From: Halosimplex salinum
Lineage (GTDB): Archaea > Halobacteriota > Halobacteria > Halobacteriales > Haloarculaceae
Assembly: GCF_003730195.1 (NCBI RefSeq)
Contig: NZ_QWGG01000002.1
Span: 434,001 to 498,000 of the forward strand
Reading direction: 5' to 3'
DNA: 64,000 bases
Shown: piece by piece, positions 44,552 to 53,799 of the stretch
Layout of the letters: every line of letters starts with the position of its first letter
How positions within the stretch are numbered: the stretch's first letter is position 1
Program-made: the position numbers and the translations under genes
Notes under the pieces: model-generated
The model's database searches: none
What the model was told of the DNA's origin: nothing
What the model saw: the letters and a program-made list of their open reading frames with translations, nothing else

Positions 44552-45817
44552 TCACCAGAACATCCCCGGCGACTCCTCGTCGGGTTCCTCGGCCGCGCCC
44601 GTCACGCGGAGCGCGACCGGGAAGAGGAGGCCCTGCGCGACGATCCCGACGAGCGCGACGCCGAAGACGAGTTCGACGAGCGCGGAGCGAAAGGGGAGTT
44701 CCCGGGGGACGCTGAGGAGGAGCGCGATGGGGATCACGGTGTGCATCCCGCCCCAGACGAGGACGTGCTGGAAGCGATACGGGACCGGTTCGGCGCCCGT
44801 CACGGTCACGAGGTTGGTCACGCCGTAGACGACGACAGCGCGGACGACGAGGACGAGGGCGGCGGCGAGCAACACTGTCGGAGCGTTCCCCAGCAGACGG
44901 CGCCACGGCGCCTGGACGCCGACGAGGACGAACACCAGCGTGAAGACGAGGAAGGCCGCGGTGTCCCACGTCCGCTCGATGAAGCTGACGTTGTCGGGGT
45001 GGACGGCCCCGCCCTTCCCGTAGAGGCCGATCACGAGGCCGGCGGCGACGGTCGCGAGGACGCCGCTGACGTGGAGGTAGTGGTCGGCCAGCAGGAAGCT
45101 CCCGTAGGCGAGGACGACCGTCGTCAGCAGTTCGGCCATGCGGTCCTCGATGGCCCGGAGGACGACCAGCGCGAGTACGCCCGCCACCAGTCCGACGAGG
45201 ACGCCGCCGAAGCTCACCACGGTGATCTCGACGGCGATGTCGAGGAGGTCCGCCGGTCCAAGGAGCGTCGCGAGGTCGGTCCCGCTCTCGAACCGGTCGG
45301 AGACGACGCCGATCATCACGCCGTAGGTGACGACGGCGAACCCGTCGCTGAAGTGGCTCTCCACCTCCGCCAGCACCGCGAGGCGCTCGGCCGCGTCGGC
45401 CTCGCGGAACAGCGCGACGATCGCCACCGGGTCGACCGGGTAGATGATGACGGCGAACAGGAGCGTCACCACGAGCGGGAGGCCGAACGCGTAGCTCCCG
45501 AGCGTGCCCAGGAGCGCGACGGCGATCGGCAGTCCGAGGATCGGGAGCAGGACCGCGACGGGGAGCACCCGCAGGAACGATTCGGACTTGGTCTCCTGGG
45601 AGCCCTGGAAGAGGACTGTCGGGACCAGCACCATCAAGATCACGTCGGCGGAGAGCCTGAACTCGGGAGCGACGCCCAGCACGGTGGCAGCGACGCCGAC
45701 GACGACGAGCAACACCGGATACACCACCTCGCTGGTGCGGGCGGCGAGGACGCGGACGACCGCGGCGACGCTCAACACGAGGATGACGCCGAGTAGGAGT
45801 GCGAACAGGTCGGCCAT
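44552..45817 (-). CDS. Cation/proton antiporter (NhaP/CPA1 type)
   Basis: A 421-residue membrane protein with about 12 helices. The ion site of CPA1 exchangers is recognisable as YPVDPVAIVAL and ESHFSDGFAVV (Ser in place of the more usual Asn before the Asp). It would exchange Na+ or K+ for H+, sensible in a cell living in brine. It converges with the K+ channel gene; both affect cation balance. Confidence 0.88.
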   Translation of the reverse strand: MADLFALLLGVILVLSVAAVVRVLAARTSEVVYPVLLVVVGVAATVLGVAPEFRLSADVILMVLVPTVLFQGSQETKSESFLRVLPVAVLLPILGLPIAVALLGTLGSYAFGLPLVVTLLFAVIIYPVDPVAIVALFREADAAERLAVLAEVESHFSDGFAVVTYGVMIGVVSDRFESGTDLATLLGPADLLDIAVEITVVSFGGVLVGLVAGVLALVVLRAIEDRMAELLTTVVLAYGSFLLADHYLHVSGVLATVAAGLVIGLYGKGGAVHPDNVSFIERTWDTAAFLVFTLVFVLVGVQAPWRRLLGNAPTVLLAAALVLVVRAVVVYGVTNLVTVTGAEPVPYRFQHVLVWGGMHTVIPIALLLSVPRELPFRSALVELVFGVALVGIVAQGLLFPVALRVTGAAEEPDEESPGMFW

Positions 45818-45975
45818 TGGCGGTGTGTCGCCGTCCGTCGGGACTCGCGGCCGGCGGCGCGCGCCGCCGGCGTCGCGAATCGCTCCGGGCGGATCGCCGA
45901 CGTGCCGAGGGTTCGAGGGGGATACCCCTCAATGGGCGGCTTGCATATGTCGCCACACCGGGTCGGGAGCGGCGA

Positions 45976-46683
45976 CTACTGGCCCGAGCGCAGTCGCGTC
46001 CCGATCCGGAGCGGCAGGTCGGCCTCGCGGACGGCGTCGACGACGCGGTCGACGTCGTACTCGACGCGGCGGGCCTCGATCTCCTGCGTGTCGAAGTCGA
46101 CGAGCGAGTAGGCCGCTCGCGGGTCGCCGTCGCGGGGTTGCCCGACGGCTCCGGGGTTCAGTATCAGCCCCTCGTCGAAGATCTCGTGGCCCTGCACGTG
46201 GGTGTGGCCCGTCACCAGCACGCCCTCGTTGCCGAGCATGTCGGCGCTGTACTCCTCGGGGTAGGTGTAGCGGTCGGGGTCGTCGGGGTGACCGTGGACG
46301 AGTCGCATCTGGCGGTCGCAGACGACCCGCTGTTCGGGCAGTTCGCCCAGCCACTCCAGCTGGTCCTCGGAGCAGGTCTCGCGGGCGTGGTCGACGGCGG
46401 TCGCGGCCATGTCGTTGAAGCCGTAGGCCTGGTCGAAGGCCACCGCGCGGTCGTGGTTGCCCATCACCGTCGGCACCTCGCCGTCGGGCAACACGTCCGC
46501 CGCTTCGTCGCTCAGCCCGTGCTCCCCCTCCCCGCGGATCGCCGCCACGCACTCGGCGTGCCAGGGGTTGTACCCGACGATGTCGCCCGCACACACCAGC
46601 CGGTCGACGGGCGGCATGTCTTCGAGGACCGCCTCCAGCGCGACCAGATTCCCGTGGATATCCGAGATGACGCCCACTCTCAT
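45976..46683 (-). CDS. Calcineurin-like metallophosphoesterase
   Basis: A 235-residue YfcE/MJ0936-like phosphodiesterase. Metal ligands are visible: Asp8 and His10 (ISDIHGN), Asp in CAGDIVGYN, Asn-His in MGNHD, His in LVHGHPDD and VTGHTHVQ. ATG 46683. Typical activity is on cyclic or artificial phosphodiesters; the natural substrate is unknown. Confidence 0.9.
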   Translation of the reverse strand: MRVGVISDIHGNLVALEAVLEDMPPVDRLVCAGDIVGYNPWHAECVAAIRGEGEHGLSDEAADVLPDGEVPTVMGNHDRAVAFDQAYGFNDMAATAVDHARETCSEDQLEWLGELPEQRVVCDRQMRLVHGHPDDPDRYTYPEEYSADMLGNEGVLVTGHTHVQGHEIFDEGLILNPGAVGQPRDGDPRAAYSLVDFDTQEIEARRVEYDVDRVVDAVREADLPLRIGTRLRSGQ

Positions 46684-46897
46684 GGAGTGGCGTGCGCGCT
46701 CCTCTGTCTTAGTTGTACGGCAGACTCGTGTTACACAGGTGTCAGCTGGCGGCCGCGACGGCGGTTACTCGCCGCTGCCACGCTTCGCGGGTCACTGCGT
46801 TCCCCGCTCCGCCTCGAGACCTCCTCCTTCGCTCCGCTGCGCGCGGGTCGGCTTCGCCTCCCCGTTCGCGCAGATCGAGGCGCGTACGCGCCTCGCG

Positions 46898-47521
46898 TCA
46901 GTCGTCGGTCTCGCCGTTCACGATGGCCGTCTCGAACCCGTCGACGGCGGACCCGGAGACGCCGACGGCGCAGACCTCGTGTTCGAACGCCATGTCGTAG
47001 GCCTCGCGGGCGGCGCCGGCGGAGTCGACCGCCGCGAAGTCGACGGCCTCGGGGCTGTCTCTCTCGTAGGTCGCGACGAGCGTCGGTTCGGTGACCTCCT
47101 CGACGAGCAGGGCGTCGCGGCGGACGGTCCCGATCACCGCGCCGGGGCCGGTCGCGTTCGTGCTCGGGTCGGCGGGGTCGACGCCGACGATACCGGCGAC
47201 GCGGGGCGTGTCGTAGTCGTCCTTCTCGAAGTCGAGCGCGAGCAGCGGTTCGGCCAGCGCGTCGCGGGCGGGGTAGCCCATCGCGAGTTTCTCGGCGATC
47301 GGGTCGACGTGCGAGCCGTTGCCGATCACGGCGCCCCGGGCGGTCCCCTGCAGGCAGTTGTACTCGACGTACGGGTTGTCGGTCTCGGGGGCGTCGTCGG
47401 TCGGACCGACGGTGACGGTGCCCGGCTGACGGCCGGTCGCCTTCCGGTTCGGGAACGAGCGGGAGGAGACGCGATAGGCGCCCACCTCCGGTGCGACGAC
47501 GACGAAGCGTCCGACGTACAT
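46898..47521 (-). CDS. purO: Archaeal IMP cyclohydrolase
   Basis: A 207-residue PurO enzyme that closes the ring of FAICAR to IMP, the last step of purine synthesis in many archaea. It begins [26 protein letters not shown] and contains [21 protein letters not shown], both typical. The 214-base gap behind it (46684-46897) has no gene and is made of GCTCCGC/CTTCGC-type intergenic words. Confidence 0.92.
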   Translation of the reverse strand: MYVGRFVVVAPEVGAYRVSSRSFPNRKATGRQPGTVTVGPTDDAPETDNPYVEYNCLQGTARGAVIGNGSHVDPIAEKLAMGYPARDALAEPLLALDFEKDDYDTPRVAGIVGVDPADPSTNATGPGAVIGTVRRDALLVEEVTEPTLVATYERDSPEAVDFAAVDSAGAAREAYDMAFEHEVCAVGVSGSAVDGFETAIVNGETDD

Positions 47522-47565
47522 GTCCGAATCTCCGCCCCAGTCGCGAAAGTAAATGTCGGTTCGTG

Positions 47566-47700
47566 CGAGGCGCGACCGGAGGGAGCGCCTCGAGACGAAT
47601 CGGGGGGTGCGGGGTCGACCGCAGGGAGGCCCCGGGTGCGAGCGGCGACCCGCTGAGCAAGCGGTACGGGGACGGACCGACCGCAGGGAGCGCCCCGAAA
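47566..47700. repeat. Clustered GACCGNAGGGAG intergenic words
   Basis: The word GACCG(G/C)AGGGAG occurs three times within this gap (near 47573, 47620 and 47675), and again near 32958. It is a simple dispersed intergenic word. No gene is visible in 47522-47748. Confidence 0.5.
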
Positions 47701-47748
47701 CCGGGCGAGAGCGCGGGGGTTATGCCCCTCGCGCTCCTGTATCCGTCG

Positions 47749-48468
47749 ATGACAGCAGGCCTCGATGCGGACGTCGTCGGTGCCGACGCGGCGGCCGAAC
47801 GCCGCGACGAAGTGGTCTCGGACGTCACCGACCACGCCGGCCGAATCGCGCGCGAACTCGCCCGACTCCAGGGCGGCGACTACGGCCAGGAGGAGTTCGA
47901 GACCGACCGCGGCACCTGGACGCTCAAGTACGAGGGCGGCGACGTGCAGTACCTCAGGTTCGAGGACCGGGGGACCGAGACGTACGTCGTCTCGACGCAG
48001 CAACCGCCCGAACCCGCCGCGCTCGCCGACGCGATGACCGACTACGACGCGTTCGTCGAGTCGTTCAACGACTACGTCCGCTCGCTCGACGGCGTGCTGG
48101 ACGACGTGTCCGACGAGGTTCCCGACCTCGTCTCCGTCGACTCGGTCGTCGAGGAGCGCGAGCGGATCCTCTCGCGGATGCGCGAGACCTGCGACCAGAT
48201 GGCCCAGCAACTCCACCGCGCCGAGGGCGGCGACTACGGCTCCTTCGGCGCCCGCGTCGGCAGCTCCCGCTGGGAACTCAAGTGGGAGGAGGGGCGGACG
48301 AGCTACCTCCGCGTCGGCGGCGAAGGCGGCGTCTACATCATCTCGCAGTACCAGCCGCCGTCCGTCTACGACCTGCGCTCGCACGCCGACGACTTCCCGG
48401 GGTTCGTCGAGGCGTTCAACGAGCACGTCGAGGAGATCTCCGAGGCCCTCGACACGGTGTCGCTGTAG
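47749..48468 (+). CDS. Uncharacterised protein with an internal duplication
   Basis: A 239-residue soluble acidic protein built from two copies of a roughly 100-residue unit (about 20-115 and 140-237). Each has a helix ending LQGGDYG / AEGGDYG, a beta-rich part (WTLKYEGGDVQYLRF / WELKWEEGRTSYLRV), QQPPE / YQPPS, and a closing helix (FVESFNDYV / FVEAFNEHV). ATG 47749 is chosen; the frame is open upstream but not coding-like. No known family is recognised. Confidence 0.75.
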   Translation: MTAGLDADVVGADAAAERRDEVVSDVTDHAGRIARELARLQGGDYGQEEFETDRGTWTLKYEGGDVQYLRFEDRGTETYVVSTQQPPEPAALADAMTDYDAFVESFNDYVRSLDGVLDDVSDEVPDLVSVDSVVEERERILSRMRETCDQMAQQLHRAEGGDYGSFGARVGSSRWELKWEEGRTSYLRVGGEGGVYIISQYQPPSVYDLRSHADDFPGFVEAFNEHVEEISEALDTVSL

Positions 48469-48496
48469 CCGACTCCGTCGGGGATCGCACTCCCGC

Positions 48497-48799
48497 TTAG
48501 TTGTCGGCCGCGATTCGATTCTCGTGTTTCTCGGCGCCGATGGTCAGGCCGGCCTTGGCCTGGTCCGCGCTCTCGAAGGACAACTCCTCGACCGGCACGT
48601 CGTGGACGTCGTCGTACTCCTGGATCACGTACGTGTAGTAGTACTGTATCGCCCGCCGCGCGTTCTGTGCCGGACTGCCCTTCAGGACGTCCGTGTTGAG
48701 ACTCAGGTGGACGACCTCCGGGAACGGAAGCCCGAGCACCTCCTGGGCCGCAGCGATCGCCTCGTAGTCCTCGTCGCGGATCCGAACTGTCTCGGACAT
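48497..48799 (-). CDS. Small uncharacterised protein with CopG/RHH-like start
   Basis: A 100-residue acidic protein beginning MSETVRIRDEDYEAIAAAQEVLG, reminiscent of ribbon-helix-helix proteins, followed by a helical region and SFESADQAKAGLTIGAEKHE. No partner toxin lies next to it. Function unknown. Confidence 0.65.
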   Translation of the reverse strand: MSETVRIRDEDYEAIAAAQEVLGLPFPEVVHLSLNTDVLKGSPAQNARRAIQYYYTYVIQEYDDVHDVPVEELSFESADQAKAGLTIGAEKHENRIAADN

Positions 48800-48948
48800 A
48801 TCTCTCGAAAATCACGACGACGATTTAATTGTTACGAAGTGTAACAGGATGTTACGGAGTGTTACAGAATCGAGTGCTCGATTCGTGGCGGCTGAGAACC
48901 CGCGCACCGGTCCGAAGAACGGCAGACGTTGCCGCTCGCGGTGGATCT

Positions 48949-49491
48949 ATGTCGAGGGCGGCCGGCCGAGAACCCGTGGCCGACCTGCAGATCCGTCGGT
49001 ACGAACCCGGGGACGAGGACGCCGTCTGGGACCTCCACGAGCGGGCGCTCCGGGACGTGGGCGCCTACGACGAGGCGTACGCCCATCTCGACGCGGACCT
49101 CCGGGCCGTCGAGTCAGAGTATCTCGACGCGGGTGGCGAGTTTCTCGTCGGTGAGGTCGAGCGGCGAGACGCGAGTGGGACCGACAGCGGACTCGTCGCG
49201 ATGGGCGCGATCAAGCCGTCGCCCGACGTCGACCACCACGAGAGCGACCCGGATACGGTCGTGGTCCGGCGGATGCGCGTCGACCCCGAGCAGCAGCGGC
49301 GGGGTTTCGGGAGCGCGATCCTGGGTGAACTGGAGACTCGCGCCGCGGATCTGGGGTTCGACCGACTCGTCCTCGACACGACGCCGGATCAAATGAGCGC
49401 CATCGCGCTCTACGAGTCGTTCGGCTATTCGGAGGTTCGTCGGGAGTCGACGCCCGCCGGGGAGCGGATCGTCTTCGAGAAGCATCTGTAG
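48949..49491 (+). CDS. GNAT-family N-acetyltransferase
   Basis: About 180 residues with a single GNAT domain: IRRYEPGDEDAVWDLH at the start, MRVDPEQQRRGFGSAIL (acetyl-CoA pyrophosphate loop, Q-x-x-G-x-G/A type), and ALYESFGYSEV near the end. I start at ATG 48949; a GTG at 48976 is possible. Substrate unknown. Confidence 0.85.
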   Translation: MSRAAGREPVADLQIRRYEPGDEDAVWDLHERALRDVGAYDEAYAHLDADLRAVESEYLDAGGEFLVGEVERRDASGTDSGLVAMGAIKPSPDVDHHESDPDTVVVRRMRVDPEQQRRGFGSAILGELETRAADLGFDRLVLDTTPDQMSAIALYESFGYSEVRRESTPAGERIVFEKHL

Positions 49492-49512
49492 TCTCTGTTT
49501 CACTTTCACTCC

Positions 49513-49545
49513 GTGGCTACCCGTTAATATCTCGGGGATAGCCAC
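49513..49545. promoter_or_regulatory. Promoter with enclosing dyad, HNH gene
   Basis: GTGGCTA-N19-TAGCCAC is a perfect 7-bp inverted repeat. Its spacer contains the TATA box TTAATATC (49524-49531), about 26 bases before ATG 49553. A dimer on this site would cover the promoter, which suggests autoregulation or repression. Confidence 0.5.
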
Positions 49546-49552
49546 CGGAAAT

Positions 49553-50137
49553 ATGGCGACGACGGAGGAGGAGTGCATCGAATCGCTCCAGAAAGCGGCG
49601 GAGATGCTGGGACAGGCGCCCACGAAGAAGGAGTACGTCGAACTGGAGTTGACGCCGGCAGCGTCCACTATCATGCGGATCCTCGGTGGCTGGAACGAGG
49701 CCAAGGAGGAGGCTGGGTTAGAAACCTATGCACAGAGCGACAACGGTGGGTATCCCGTTCAGCCGAAACCGGACGACGTCGAACTACCCGAGGGAAAGGT
49801 GTGGGAAGAGCTATCGGGGTACCAGCGGTGGTACTACAAGAACAGGGAAGCGGAAATTCAGAAAAAAGAAGTCAGGAGAGAGATGCTACGCACGTGGCTT
49901 CACGAGTTCAAACGTGACCACTGCGAGTGTGAACGGTGTGGAGCTGGCCACCCCGCGTGTCTCGACTTCCACCACACGAACTCCGACGAGAAAGAACTCG
50001 GTGTCGGAGAGATGGTCAGCTACGGATACGCGAAAGAGAGTATCCGCGAAGAGCTCGAGAACTGTGAAGTCCTCTGTGCAAACTGCCACCGGAAAGAACA
50101 CTACGAAGTCCCTGATCCGATCGCCGAAGAAGCCTAA
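49553..50137 (+). CDS. HNH endonuclease-like protein with homing-endonuclease-associated repeat
   Basis: A 194-residue protein. Residues 1-60 (CIESLQKAAEMLGQAPTKKEY... MRILGGWNEAKEEAGL) match the helical repeat found with archaeal homing endonucleases. The C-terminal half has zinc-knuckle Cys pairs CERCG and CANCH around LDFHHTN, the H-N-H metal motif. GC is lower than in neighbouring genes. It stands free, 113 bases before tRNA-Gln, behind its own promoter. It may be a stand-alone nuclease of a mobile or defence element. Confidence 0.8.
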   Translation: MATTEEECIESLQKAAEMLGQAPTKKEYVELELTPAASTIMRILGGWNEAKEEAGLETYAQSDNGGYPVQPKPDDVELPEGKVWEELSGYQRWYYKNREAEIQKKEVRREMLRTWLHEFKRDHCECERCGAGHPACLDFHHTNSDEKELGVGEMVSYGYAKESIREELENCEVLCANCHRKEHYEVPDPIAEEA

Positions 50138-50250
50138 TTCCCTACGGATGTTACCGCGTCACAGTACCCATCTGCTCCGCAACACTCAAGTATAACTCCG
50201 CCCAATTCTGAGATACGACGTCGCCCAAGATCGGACGGGTGACATGTCAG

Positions 50251-50322
50251 AGTCCCGTGGGGTAGTGGCCAATCCTGTCAGCTTCTGGGGCTGACGACGG
50301 AAGTTCGAATCTTCCCGGGACT
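50251..50322 (+). tRNA. tRNA-Gln (anticodon CTG)
   Basis: A 72-base cloverleaf: acceptor AGTCCCG / CGGGACT, D-arm with GGTAGTGGCC, anticodon stem TCAGC / GCTGA with loop TTCTGGG (anticodon CTG at 50285-50287), and T-arm GGAAG-TTCGAAT-CTTCC. CCA is not encoded. No intron is seen. Confidence 0.9.
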
Positions 50323-50371
50323 ATCTTCTCTTCCAAATATCAGATTGGTTAGCAACGACTCCGCCGCTCTC

Positions 50372-51379
50372 CTACCCCTCCACGACGATCTTCCCGACGC
50401 TCTCCCGGTTCTCCATCGCGGCGAAGGCCGCGCCGGTCTCGGCCAGCGGGTAGGTGTCGTCGATCACGGGTGAGAACGCGCCGTCGGCGACGAACTGGAC
50501 GAGTCGCTCCAGGTCGGGCTGGGTACCCATCGTCGAACCGACGATGCGCTTGTGCTGGAGGAAGAGGTCGGCGACGTCGAACTCGGAGACGCCGCCTGCG
50601 GTGCGGCCGCAGACGACCATCCGGCCGCCGCGCCGGAGCACGGACTGGCCGAGTTCCGAGTACTCGCCGCCGAGGTGGTTGATCACGGCGTCGACGGGCT
50701 CGTCGACTGCCTCGCGGATCTCGTCGACGTCGGCCGATTCGATCCCTCGATCCAGTCCGGCCTCGCGGACGCGGTCCAGTTTCGCCGCCGAGCGGGAGGT
50801 GCCGACCGATTCGAGGCCGAGCCCGTCACAGAGCTGGACGGTGGCGACGCCGACGCCGCCGGTGGCGCCGGGGACGAAGACGCGGTCGCCGGCCGCCACG
50901 TCCGCACGCTGGAGCATCCGATAGGCGGTCGTGTACGCCGTCGGGAGCGCGGCAGCGGTGGTGGCGTCCATCTGCTCCGGGATCGGCACGAGGCGGTCGG
51001 CGGTCACGAGCGCCCGTTCGGCCAGTCCGCCGTGGTACAGCGAGAAGTTCTCGCACATATTCTCCGGTCCCTCGCGGCAGAACCGGCAGGTGCCGCAGGT
51101 CTCGTTCGGGCAGAGGACGACGCGGTCGCCCGTGTCGACGCCGGTCACACCCGGTCCGGTCTCTTCGACCGTGCCGGCGACGTCGAGGCCGGAGACGAAG
51201 GGGAGGTCGTCGGCGTCGACCATCGCGGAGTCGCCCTGCAATATCCACAGGTCGTGGCGGTTGATCGCACACGCGTCCACGTCGACGACGGCTTCGCCTG
51301 GGCCGGGGTCGGGGGCTGGCTGGTCGACGATACCTACGCCGTCCGGGCCGACGAGGTCGGTGAATGCAGCGGCGCGCAT
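50372..51379 (-). CDS. Zinc-type medium-chain alcohol dehydrogenase/quinone reductase
   Basis: A 335-residue MDR protein. The N-terminal domain contains INRHDLWI and the structural zinc Cys cluster CGTCRFCREGPENMC; the Rossmann domain has the cofactor motif GATGGVGVATVQL. The catalytic-zinc Cys usual in classical ADHs is replaced in NRHD, so it may act as a quinone/enone reductase. ATG 51379; divergent from a Usp gene. Confidence 0.9.
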   Translation of the reverse strand: MRAAAFTDLVGPDGVGIVDQPAPDPGPGEAVVDVDACAINRHDLWILQGDSAMVDADDLPFVSGLDVAGTVEETGPGVTGVDTGDRVVLCPNETCGTCRFCREGPENMCENFSLYHGGLAERALVTADRLVPIPEQMDATTAAALPTAYTTAYRMLQRADVAAGDRVFVPGATGGVGVATVQLCDGLGLESVGTSRSAAKLDRVREAGLDRGIESADVDEIREAVDEPVDAVINHLGGEYSELGQSVLRRGGRMVVCGRTAGGVSEFDVADLFLQHKRIVGSTMGTQPDLERLVQFVADGAFSPVIDDTYPLAETGAAFAAMENRESVGKIVVEG

Positions 51380-51482
51380 CGCTTCCCGATTCGAGGGCCA
51401 GGACCATGAGAGCGGCGTCGCCGGCGACGCGTTCGCGAACCGCCCGCCGTGGATTCTTGGTGCTCGGCGTCCATCTCCTGGT

Positions 51483-51914
51483 ATGGCGCCTTCGCACGTG
51501 CTCGTCCCGCTGGACGGGTCGCCGCTCGCCGACGACGCGCTCGCCCACGCTCTGGAGACCTTCGACTGCCGCGTCACGGTGTTGAACGTCGTCACGCCGC
51601 TCGACTCGGCGATGAGCGAAGGCGGTGTCCTCGAAGCCGGCGACGAGCGCGAGGCGGAGGCCCGTGAGCGCGCCGACCGACTGGTCGAGCGTGCACGCGA
51701 GCGGGCCGCCGAGGCGGACAGGAGCGTGGAGACCGTCGTCGAGACCGGCGACCCCGCCGACGCGATCCTGAAGGTCGTCGGGGAACACGGCGTCGACCAC
51801 GTCGTCATGGGCGGCCACGGCGGGGAACGGAGCGCTATCGGCCGGCGACTGCTCGGGACGGTGGCGACGACCGTCGTCGGAGAAGCGCCCGTCTCGGTGA
51901 CCGTCGTTCGGTGA
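51483..51914 (+). CDS. Universal stress protein (UspA) family protein, ATP-binding type
   Basis: A 143-residue Usp protein: HVLVPLDGSPLADDAL at the start and the nucleotide-binding GGHGGERSAIGRRLLGTVATTV near the end, consistent with the ATP-binding G-2x-G-9x-G pattern. It is divergent from the MDR dehydrogenase with about 100 bases between. Confidence 0.92.
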   Translation: MAPSHVLVPLDGSPLADDALAHALETFDCRVTVLNVVTPLDSAMSEGGVLEAGDEREAEARERADRLVERARERAAEADRSVETVVETGDPADAILKVVGEHGVDHVVMGGHGGERSAIGRRLLGTVATTVVGEAPVSVTVVR

Positions 51915-52397
51915 GATTGTGTGTTTCGTTCTGGATGCGTTGTGTAGATCTGTATACGCTCGACTGACATGGTCTGTGTCACGGCAACCGCACGTTGAGG
52001 CGAACGCTGAAAGCCCTCGGCCCGCTCGCTATGAGTCGGGTCAGCCGCTGGTGACTGCAAGCGTTGAAAGCCCTCGGCCCGGTCGTGACGCCGCGGCTCG
52101 CTGCGCGCGCTCACTCCGTTCGCGTGCTTACTTCGCCGGGGCGCCGAAAGACTCGCTCCGCTCCTCTTTCGAGTCCTCGTTCGCACGACTCACGAGGACG
52201 CCGACGACCGGGCCTCGCCCTTTCAGTCCACCAGGAAACCACCCCACACGGCACCGCAGACAGCCTCGTACCTCCCCAGCCGATTCCTTCGCTCGCTCCG
52301 CTCGCTCAGTCATCCCTCGCACGACTACTGTCGCGAGATAGAACTCGCGACAGCGCGCGCCATTCACCTCGGTCCTCGCGCGGCTCCGATTCCATCT
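51915..52397. other. Long intergenic region with dispersed haloarchaeal repeat words
   Basis: No gene is supported in these 480 bases. GAAAGCCCTCGGCCCG occurs at 52009-52024 and 52066-52081, followed by GCTCGCTGCGCGC and TCGCTCCGCTC-type words. This composition is common between haloarchaeal genes and often gives spurious open frames. It may derive from small dispersed repeats. Confidence 0.5.
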
Positions 52398-53603
52398 TCA
52401 CCCGCCGAGCACGGCGGCGAACAGCCGGTAGAGCCCGAACCCGATGGCGATGGAGGAGACGAGCGTGATGAGCCAGAAGGCGATGGTGACGCCGATCTTC
52501 CGGCGGGAGACGCCGGCGGACCCGCCGGCGAGGCCGCCGCCGATGACGCCGGAGATGATGATGTTGTTGAACGATATCGGGATGCCGAGGGCGATGGCGA
52601 GCTGCGCGATGATGAACCCCGGGACGAGCGCGGCGATGGAACGGCGGATGCCGAGCGAGGCGTACTCGCGGGAGGTGGCCTGCAGGAGCCGCGGTGCGCC
52701 CATCCAGGCGCCGCCGAGGATGCCGACCGCACCGATGGCGAGGAGGACGATGCTCGGCAGTCCCAGCTCTGCGCTGTAGAGGTTTTCCAGCGGACCGGTC
52801 GCGAGGCCGACCTGGCTCCCACCGCTGGAGAAGGCGACGACGCTGCCGAGGACGACGAGGAACGTCCGGATCCCCTTGTCGACGGACTGCTGGGTCCGCC
52901 GGCGGATGAACTGGAAGCTCAGGGCGGCGAACGCGACCGTCACGACGCCGATCATGGGGTGGATACCCCCGACGGTGGGCAACTCGACCAGATCCGCGAC
53001 GAACCCGGCCAGGGAGTTCTGGGTGGCGTCGGGGCCCGAGGGGATGATGCCCAGCTGGACGTTGGCGATGATGGCGCCGACGACGGCGGCGAGGAGGGGG
53101 ACGCCGACCGTCTCGGGGATGTCGTCGCGGCGGAGGATCGTCGCGGTGAGGTAGGCGAGGCCGCCCGAGACGGGCGGGACGAGCACCCAGAAGGTCACGA
53201 TCCGGCGGTAGGTGTCGAAGGCGGGGGCGCCGCCGAGCGAGAGGCCGACACCGACCATCGCGCCGGTAGTGGCGAAGGCGGCGGGAACGGGGTACCCCGT
53301 GTAGACGCCGAACGCCATGAACGCGCTGGCGGTCAGGAGGCCCGCGGTGGCCGCGAGCGAGGTGATCGCGACGCCGTCGATGAGGCCGGCGCCGACGGTC
53401 TCGGAGATCGCGCCGCCCTGCGTGAGCGCCCCGAGTGCGGCGAGGATCCCGATGAGGAAGGCCGCGCGCATCGTCGAGATGGCGTTGGCGCCGATGGCGG
53501 GGGCGAAGGGCGGCGAGTTGCTGTTGGCGCCCAGCGCCCACGCGGTCAGGAGACTCACGACCGTCGCGAGGACGACCAGCGCCCAGAATCCGACCCCCGG
53601 CAC
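52398..53603 (-). CDS. PiT-family inorganic phosphate transporter
   Basis: A 401-residue membrane protein with about ten helices. The two PiT repeats are visible as ANSNSPPFAPAIGANAIS near the N-terminus and VVAFSSGGSQVGLATGPL / ISFNNIIISGVIGGGLAGG towards the C-terminus. It would import phosphate with a cation. GTG 53603 is the start, with a GAGGTG ribosome-binding site before it. No PhoU gene is adjacent. Confidence 0.88.
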   Translation of the reverse strand: MPGVGFWALVVLATVVSLLTAWALGANSNSPPFAPAIGANAISTMRAAFLIGILAALGALTQGGAISETVGAGLIDGVAITSLAATAGLLTASAFMAFGVYTGYPVPAAFATTGAMVGVGLSLGGAPAFDTYRRIVTFWVLVPPVSGGLAYLTATILRRDDIPETVGVPLLAAVVGAIIANVQLGIIPSGPDATQNSLAGFVADLVELPTVGGIHPMIGVVTVAFAALSFQFIRRRTQQSVDKGIRTFLVVLGSVVAFSSGGSQVGLATGPLENLYSAELGLPSIVLLAIGAVGILGGAWMGAPRLLQATSREYASLGIRRSIAALVPGFIIAQLAIALGIPISFNNIIISGVIGGGLAGGSAGVSRRKIGVTIAFWLITLVSSIAIGFGLYRLFAAVLGG

Positions 53604-53799
53604 GACTACGACACCTCGACGGCGGGCGTAGGTACCATGACCGGAGCGTTGTGCCGGCGGCCGAATAAACGTTCGCGCACGCTGGTACCGCTCCAGCGAG
53701 CATCACACGACACGGGCACAAGACATATCCGACGTCACACGAAGAACTGGCCATGCAATTTTCCGGTGCGTCCGACTCACCCGTCCGTGAGGTGGACCG

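Noticed and set aside
50251-50322. Reading the tRNA as tRNA-Pro (TGG)
   Set aside because: This would put C rather than T at position 33. The reading CTG keeps T33 and a five-pair anticodon stem, giving tRNA-Gln.
52064-52468. Open frames in the intergenic region before the PiT gene
   Set aside because: The region is made of common haloarchaeal intergenic words. The frames have no start signal or conserved domain.
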